Positions 6,289 to 10,454 of a stretch of 10,454 nucleotides of DNA are shown here, piece after piece; within the stretch, counting starts at the first letter, position 1, and each line of letters opens with the position of its first letter. The notes under the pieces are model-generated. The model had not been told where the DNA came from and ran no database searches. It was given only the letters and a program-made list of their open reading frames with translations. Both the position numbers and the translations under genes were made by a program. This DNA comes from Candidatus Bathyarchaeota archaeon CG07_land_8_20_14_0_80_47_9 (GTDB taxonomy: Archaea; Thermoproteota; Bathyarchaeia; Bathyarchaeales; Bathycorpusculaceae): positions 1-10,454 of the forward strand of contig PEWI01000234.1 of assembly GCA_002779555.1 (NCBI GenBank), written 5' to 3'.

Positions 6289-8727
6289 ATGACCGAAAGA
6301 AAAGAGCCTGAATCTAAGAAAGCTGCCGAAGAGGTTCGCATCGGAGTCTATGTTTGCCACTGCGGTTTAAACATCGCAGATTCTGTAGACTGCGCCGAAG
6401 TTGCCAAGTTCGCAGCAACTCTCCCGCATGTTGTCTTGGCCAAAGACAACCTGTACACATGCTCAGACCAAGGACAAGACCAGATAAAGAAGGACATCAA
6501 AGAAAGCAAACTTAACCGTGTCGTCGTAGCGTCATGCTCACCTCGTCTCCACGAACCAACATTCAGAAAAGCGTGTGAAGAAGCCGGGCTGAACAAGTAC
6601 CTTTTCGAGATGGCCAACATACGCGAACAATGCAGCTGGGTTCACCTATACGACAGGAAAGAAGCTACGGAGAAGGCCAAAGACCTCGTGAAAATGGCTG
6701 TTGCCAAGGCTGCATTGCTTGAGCCTGCGGAAGAGGCTGAAGTGCCGATAACAAGGAAAGCCTTGATCATCGGCGGCGGCGTGGCTGGCATTCAGGCTGC
6801 TTTGGATCTTGCAGACACTGGTTACAACGTGTATCTAGTTGAGAAAGAACCGAGCATCGGCGGGATGATGGCAAGGATAGATAAAACCTTCCCAACAATG
6901 GACTGCTCAATCTGCATTCTTGCACCAAAAATGTCTGATGTTGGCCACCATCCGAACATTGAGCTGTTAACCAACAGTGAAGTCACTGAGGTTAAAGGGT
7001 ACATCGGCAACTTCCACGTCAAGGTGTTGAAGAAACCGCGATACGTCACAAAGGATTGTTCGGCCTGCGGAGAATGCGTAAAGGTCTGTCCCATTGTTGC
7101 CCCTAACGAGTTCGACGTGGGACTCGCCATAAGACACGGTATCTACACGCCTTTTGCGCAAGCAGTCCCGTCTACGTATATAATTGACATGAACGTCTGC
7201 CTCAACAAGGACGGCGTCGTCGTCTGCGACAGGTGCATGAAAGCCTGCGAAAGACAAGCTGTAACATACGAAATGAAGGCAGAAACTGCAGACCTTGAGG
7301 TCGGCACAATAATAGTGGCAACAGGCGCAGACGTATTTGACCCGACAGCCCTGCCTAACTACGGCTACGGCAAATACCAAAATGTAATCACGTCGCTTGA
7401 GTTTGAAAGACTAATCAACGCAGGCGGCCCCTCTGGAGGACGCTTGCTGAGACCAAGCGACAAGCAGATTCCCAAGCGCGTGGCTTTCGTCCAATGTGTT
7501 GGCTCACGATCCGACAAAAGCGGAAAACTGTACTGCAGCAACGTTTGCTGCATGAACACGATCAAAGACAGCTTGCTGATCAAGGAGCATTGGCCGGAAA
7601 CCGAAATCTACGTCTTTTACGTTGACATACGCGCGTACGGAAAGGGTTTTGAAGACCTCTATAAACGAGCAAGGAAAGCTGGAGCCATCTTCATCCGCGG
7701 ACTGCCGGCAGAGATAGTTGAGGACAAGAAAAACAGGAGCTTGTGGCTAATGGGAGAGAATTCGCTGCAAAACGAACTGTACAAGATAAAAGTTGACATG
7801 GCAGTGCTCTCCATTGGGCTAGAGCCGAGAAAAGACAGCGAATTTATACAGCGCTTGCTGACGCTTTCAAGAACCCAGGACGGATTTTTCATGGAAGCCC
7901 ATCCGAAACTGAGACCTGTGGATGCTGCCACGGGCGGAATATTCTTTGCGGGTTGCGCTGAGGCGCCTAAGGACATAAAGGACAGCGTGACGCAAGCCAG
8001 TGCTGCCGCAGCCCGAGCGGGAATACTGATGGCTAAGGGAAAGGTGACGGTTGAGGCAATAACGCCGATTTCTTACCCTGAAAAGTGCAATGCCTGCGGG
8101 CTATGCGTGAAAGTCTGTCCCTACAATGCTATAACCTTGAACAAAGCCTTGAAGCGAATTGAGCTAATCGAAGCCGCATGCGGAGGATGCGGGACCTGCG
8201 CGGCTGAATGCCCCTTTGGCGCGCTCACACAGAAGCACTTCACTGACGAGCAGATCATTGCACAGATAGACGCTGTGACTGAAAATAGTCCTGAGAAGAA
8301 GATCGTCGCATTCTGCTGTAACTGGTGCGCCTATGCGGGCGCCGACTTTGCCGGTGTTAGCAGAATGCAGTATCCGCCAAACGTGCGCATCATCAGAACC
8401 ATGTGCTCAGGGCGTGTAGCTCCGAAATTCGTTGAAAGAGCATTTGCAAGAGGCGCTGCAGCAGTCTTGGTGGCAGGCTGCTACCCTGGAGACTGCCACT
8501 ACATAAACGCCAATTATCAAACACAGAAGCGTGTGGAACGCCTGCAGAAGAAGATGGAGCAGAGTGGGTTGAACAAGGAAAGACTGCAACTGCTGTGGGC
8601 TTCGGCGGCTGAAGGAGAAAGGTTTGCTTCAAAAATCCACGAAATGAAGAATATTGTTGATAGTGTCGCATCAAAAGAGGTGGAAGCTTCCCAAAAGGTT
8701 TTTGAAAAGGCTCTAACGGGTGTTTAA
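6289..8727 (+). CDS. hdrA: HdrA-MvhD fusion, flavin-based electron-bifurcating subunit
   Basis: HdrA carries the FAD that, in methanogens, splits electron pairs between ferredoxin and heterodisulfide. This 812-residue protein is longer than the usual about 650 because an MvhD domain is attached. In order: an N-terminal HdrA cysteine domain with YVCHCGLNIA (21-30), C58 and CSPRLHE (83-89); an FAD Rossmann site IIGGGVAGIQAA (160-171), then GGMMARIDKTFPTMDCSIC (191-209); an inserted ferredoxin with C257, C260, C263, C267 and C313, C316, C320; VQCVGSRS (401-408) and YCSNVCC (415-421); a closing FAD motif FFAGCAEAPKDI (552-563); a C-terminal ferredoxin with C600-C603-C606-C610 and C631-C634-C637-C641; and MvhD from about 671, with C676, C677, C680, C706, C731 and C736, expected to hold a [2Fe-2S] cluster. 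MvhD usually receives electrons from a hydrogenase or formate dehydrogenase, neither of which is here. The start ATG is preceded by GAGGG at 8 bases. korD follows after 2 bases. Confidence 0.93.
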   Translation: MTERKEPESKKAAEEVRIGVYVCHCGLNIADSVDCAEVAKFAATLPHVVLAKDNLYTCSDQGQDQIKKDIKESKLNRVVVASCSPRLHEPTFRKACEEAGLNKYLFEMANIREQCSWVHLYDRKEATEKAKDLVKMAVAKAALLEPAEEAEVPITRKALIIGGGVAGIQAALDLADTGYNVYLVEKEPSIGGMMARIDKTFPTMDCSICILAPKMSDVGHHPNIELLTNSEVTEVKGYIGNFHVKVLKKPRYVTKDCSACGECVKVCPIVAPNEFDVGLAIRHGIYTPFAQAVPSTYIIDMNVCLNKDGVVVCDRCMKACERQAVTYEMKAETADLEVGTIIVATGADVFDPTALPNYGYGKYQNVITSLEFERLINAGGPSGGRLLRPSDKQIPKRVAFVQCVGSRSDKSGKLYCSNVCCMNTIKDSLLIKEHWPETEIYVFYVDIRAYGKGFEDLYKRARKAGAIFIRGLPAEIVEDKKNRSLWLMGENSLQNELYKIKVDMAVLSIGLEPRKDSEFIQRLLTLSRTQDGFFMEAHPKLRPVDAATGGIFFAGCAEAPKDIKDSVTQASAAAARAGILMAKGKVTVEAITPISYPEKCNACGLCVKVCPYNAITLNKALKRIELIEAACGGCGTCAAECPFGALTQKHFTDEQIIAQIDAVTENSPEKKIVAFCCNWCAYAGADFAGVSRMQYPPNVRIIRTMCSGRVAPKFVERAFARGAAAVLVAGCYPGDCHYINANYQTQKRVERLQKKMEQSGLNKERLQLLWASAAEGERFASKIHEMKNIVDSVASKEVEASQKVFEKALTGV

Positions 8728-8729
8728 CT

Positions 8730-9008
8730 ATGCCGGAAAGAATTAAACACAAACCCCTCGACATTGACAAGGTAAAACCTCTAAAAGCTGAAATCCACAT
8801 AATCACGGATCAATGCAAAGGATGCGGATACTGCATACAGTTTTGTCCAAAACAAGTTTTGGAAGAGTCGGAGGAAATAAACGCCAGAGGGGTTCATCCC
8901 CCAAAGATTGTGGACGAAAGCAAATGCATAATCTGCAGTTTCTGCACTGCCGTTTGTCCAGATTTTGCCATTTACACCACTGAAAAGAAATGCGCGGAGG
9001 GATGCTGA
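8730..9008 (+). CDS. korD: 2-oxoacid:ferredoxin oxidoreductase delta subunit (2x[4Fe-4S] ferredoxin)
   Basis: This 92-residue protein has two cluster motifs, C29-x2-C32-x2-C35-x3-C39-P and C66-x2-C69-x2-C72-x3-C76-P, in the arrangement of the KorD/OorD subunit. That subunit takes electrons from the thiamine-diphosphate catalytic subunits and passes them to free ferredoxin or a direct partner. The two motifs are split by a loop containing NARGVHPP (51-58), typical of OorD. Two further cysteines, C88 and C92, end the chain and are not needed for the two clusters. It lies 2 bases after hdrA and 2 before korA; the order delta-alpha-beta matches known kor/oor operons. Its position directly behind hdrA suggests that it, or the ferredoxin it reduces, exchanges electrons with HdrA. 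The ATG has only a weak ribosome site, so coupling to hdrA translation is likely. Confidence 0.9.
   Translation: MPERIKHKPLDIDKVKPLKAEIHIITDQCKGCGYCIQFCPKQVLEESEEINARGVHPPKIVDESKCIICSFCTAVCPDFAIYTTEKKCAEGC
8996..9001 (+). promoter_or_regulatory. Ribosome binding site that decides the korA start
   Basis: GGAGGG lies inside the end of korD, 9 bases before the ATG at 9011. In-frame ATGs at 8990 and 9002 lie upstream of or directly against this site and so are poor starts. Confidence 0.65.
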
Positions 9009-9010
9009 GC

Positions 9011-10162
9011 ATGCCAAACAAAAGAAGCTTACTTACGGGCGCTCACTTCATGAATGGCGACGTGGCCTGCGCGGAAGGCGCAATAGCAGCAGGATGCAGA
9101 TTCTTCGCAGGTTACCCAATCACGCCTGCAACGGAGATTGCTGAGCACCTTTCTCAGAGAATGCCCGAGTTTGGCGGAATCTACATTCAGATGGAAGACG
9201 AGATTGCATCGATAGCAGCTGTGCTCGGCGCCTCTTACGCTGGTTTGAAAGCCATGACTGCCACTTCCGGGCCGGGATTCAGCCTCATGCAAGAGAATAT
9301 CGGGTTGGCTGTAATGACGGAGACGCCGTGCGTGATCGTAGACATCATGCGTGGCGGACCGAGCACTGGACAGCCCACGTTGCCGGGTCAGCAGGACGTG
9401 ATGCAGGCACGTTGGGGCTCTCACGGGGACTATGCAACCGTCGCTTTGGCACCTTCATCTGTCCAAGAAATGTTTGACCTAACTCTTGAAGCCTTCAACC
9501 TCGCTGAGACTTACAGGGTTCCAGCCATGCTGTTGGGCGACGAGATCGTAGCGCACATGTATGAAAAACTGGTGATACCGCCACCTGACAAGTTGAGAAT
9601 CGTTAACCGCAAGAGGCCCAATGTTCCACGAGAAGAATACGTGCCTTTCAAGCCTGACGAGGACTTGGTTCCGCCTATGGCTTGCTTTGGGGAGGGTTAC
9701 CATTTTCACGCCACGGGTCTGACACATGATGAACGCGGTTACCCACAGACGTCAAGCTCAGAAGCCCAGCAAAAACTGGTTACGAGGCTCTGCAACAAGA
9801 TACGCAAGAATGAGGACAAGATAATTAGAGTTGAAGAAACCATGCTGGATGATGCGGACGTGGCGGTCGTTGCATACGGGATAGTTGCCAGATCGGCATT
9901 GAGCGCTGTCAGAAAAGCCAGAGAAAAGGGAATAAAGGCTGGGCTCTTGCGATTGATTACGTTGTGGCCGTTCCCAGAGAAACGGGTTGCACAAGTCGCG
10001 AAGCAGGTCAAGGCGATTGTTGTTCCGGAGATGAACTGCGGGCAGATGGTGCTGGAAGTTGAGAGGGCAGCGAAAGAAACCCCAGTGGCTTTTCTTTCCA
10101 AGTTAGGCGAAGAACCTCACACACCGTTAGAGATTCTTGAGGAGATAAGGAGGAACAGCTGA
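9011..10162 (+). CDS. korA: 2-oxoglutarate-type ferredoxin oxidoreductase alpha subunit
   Basis: KorA, with KorB, forms the thiamine-diphosphate core that converts a 2-oxoacid plus CoA to an acyl-CoA, CO2 and reduced ferredoxin; for 2-oxoglutarate the product is succinyl-CoA. The 383-residue protein has YPITPATEIAEHL (35-47), MEDEIASIAAVLGAS (61-75), TSGPGFSLMQE (85-95), RGGPSTGQPT (114-123) and a C-terminal domain II with GLLRLITLWPFPE (311-323) and VPEMNCGQ (338-345). The GPSTGQPT block and the lack of a fused gamma domain place it in the four-subunit KorABCD/OorDABC group rather than pyruvate oxidoreductase. Specificity within this group is hard to read by eye, so other 2-oxoacids remain possible. 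Its stop codon overlaps the korB start by one base. The ATG at 9011 is chosen for its GGAGGG site; longer starts exist at 8990 and 9002. Confidence 0.92.
   Translation: MPNKRSLLTGAHFMNGDVACAEGAIAAGCRFFAGYPITPATEIAEHLSQRMPEFGGIYIQMEDEIASIAAVLGASYAGLKAMTATSGPGFSLMQENIGLAVMTETPCVIVDIMRGGPSTGQPTLPGQQDVMQARWGSHGDYATVALAPSSVQEMFDLTLEAFNLAETYRVPAMLLGDEIVAHMYEKLVIPPPDKLRIVNRKRPNVPREEYVPFKPDEDLVPPMACFGEGYHFHATGLTHDERGYPQTSSSEAQQKLVTRLCNKIRKNEDKIIRVEETMLDDADVAVVAYGIVARSALSAVRKAREKGIKAGLLRLITLWPFPEKRVAQVAKQVKAIVVPEMNCGQMVLEVERAAKETPVAFLSKLGEEPHTPLEILEEIRRNS
10147..10153 (+). promoter_or_regulatory. Ribosome binding site for korB
   Basis: AAGGAGG lies within the end of korA, 8 bases before the korB ATG at 10162. 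With the TGATG stop-start overlap it indicates tightly coupled translation, as suits subunits made in equal amounts. Confidence 0.65.
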
Positions 10163-10454
10163 TGGTTGAACAAGTGACACATCCGCTCTCGAAGTATTTG
10201 CGAGCAGATATGATGCCGCACATATGGTGTCCAGGCTGTGGCAACGGTATCGTGCTCAACTGCTTTGTTCACGCACTGGACGAATTGAAGACTGATTTGG
10301 ACAAGCTTGTCGTGGTTTCAGGCATCGGCTGCATCGGGCGCACAGCAGGGTACACAAACACGGACTCGTTCCATACCACGCATGGACGCGCAATAGCCTT
10401 CGCAACAGGCGTAAAGTTGGCGAATCCAGAGCTTGAAGTCGTCATCGTAAGTGG
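10162..10454 (+). CDS. korB: 2-oxoglutarate-type ferredoxin oxidoreductase beta subunit, C-terminus cut by window edge
   Basis: Only the first 97 residues are present. They show IWCPGCGNG (21-29), GIGCIGRTAGY (54-64) and DSFHTTHGRAIAFATGVKLANP (split at 68-77 and 78-89), the N-terminal signature of the beta subunit that binds thiamine diphosphate; the GDGD metal-binding motif would come just past the window edge. The C-P-G-C motif at 23-26 is normal for Kor beta subunits, which lack the full cluster set of pyruvate oxidoreductase. The complete protein is usually about 280-300 residues. The gene overlaps korA by one base, and a gamma subunit gene (korC) is expected downstream. The truncation is only the window limit; the frame is open to the end. 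Confidence 0.93.
   Translation, partial: MVEQVTHPLSKYLRADMMPHIWCPGCGNGIVLNCFVHALDELKTDLDKLVVVSGIGCIGRTAGYTNTDSFHTTHGRAIAFATGVKLANPELEVVIVS

Noticed and set aside
8393..8806. 137-codon minus-strand open frame spanning the hdrA-korD junction
   Set aside because: It is antisense to two well-supported genes, and its product is compositionally odd and unrecognised.

Overview
The window looks archaeal. TATA-like elements sit about 35-45 bases ahead of genes, Shine-Dalgarno sites are good, TTG is used as a start codon, and the gene content is that of a strict anaerobe: an HdrA-type flavin iron-sulfur protein fused to MvhD, and a ferredoxin-dependent 2-oxoacid oxidoreductase. The mix of these with 5-oxoprolinase genes and an archaeal-type MoaE fits an uncultured heterotrophic lineage such as Bathyarchaeia (Thermoproteota). 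That placement is inference; no rRNA or marker gene is present.

Layout: two divergent gene clusters share one intergenic region (4696-4850). The leftward cluster (minus strand, 4695 down to 1) reads: a DapB-fold dehydrogenase resembling 2,4-diaminopentanoate dehydrogenase, then pxpA, pxpB and pxpC (the three 5-oxoprolinase subunits), then moaE (molybdopterin synthase large subunit), then a PhoU-like DUF47 protein cut by the left edge. The first four genes are tightly packed (gaps 26, 19 and 5 bases). moaE and the DUF47 gene each follow a gap of about 50 bases with a TATA-like element, so they may also have their own promoters.

The rightward cluster (plus strand, 4851 to the right edge) reads: a fusion of an HdrC-like two-cluster ferredoxin domain with a GltD/NfnB-like FAD and NAD(P)H oxidoreductase, then an HdrA-MvhD fusion, then korD, korA and korB (delta, alpha and beta subunits of a 2-oxoglutarate-type ferredoxin oxidoreductase). 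korB is cut by the right edge, and korC would be expected next. Gaps are 4, 2 and 2 bases and a 1-base overlap, so this is almost certainly one operon.

How the parts may work together (inference): 5-oxoprolinase turns pyroglutamate into glutamate, a dehydrogenase or aminotransferase outside the window would give 2-oxoglutarate, and the Kor complex would oxidise it to succinyl-CoA while reducing ferredoxin. The HdrA-MvhD and HdrC-GltD proteins could link that ferredoxin to NAD(P)H and a third, unknown partner by flavin-based electron bifurcation or confurcation. HdrB, the CCG protein that reduces heterodisulfide, is absent, and no hydrogenase subunit is present, so this is not a standard methanogen Hdr-Mvh set. 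The remaining sequence is short intergenic DNA; no tRNA, rRNA, CRISPR array, insertion sequence or terminator was recognised.
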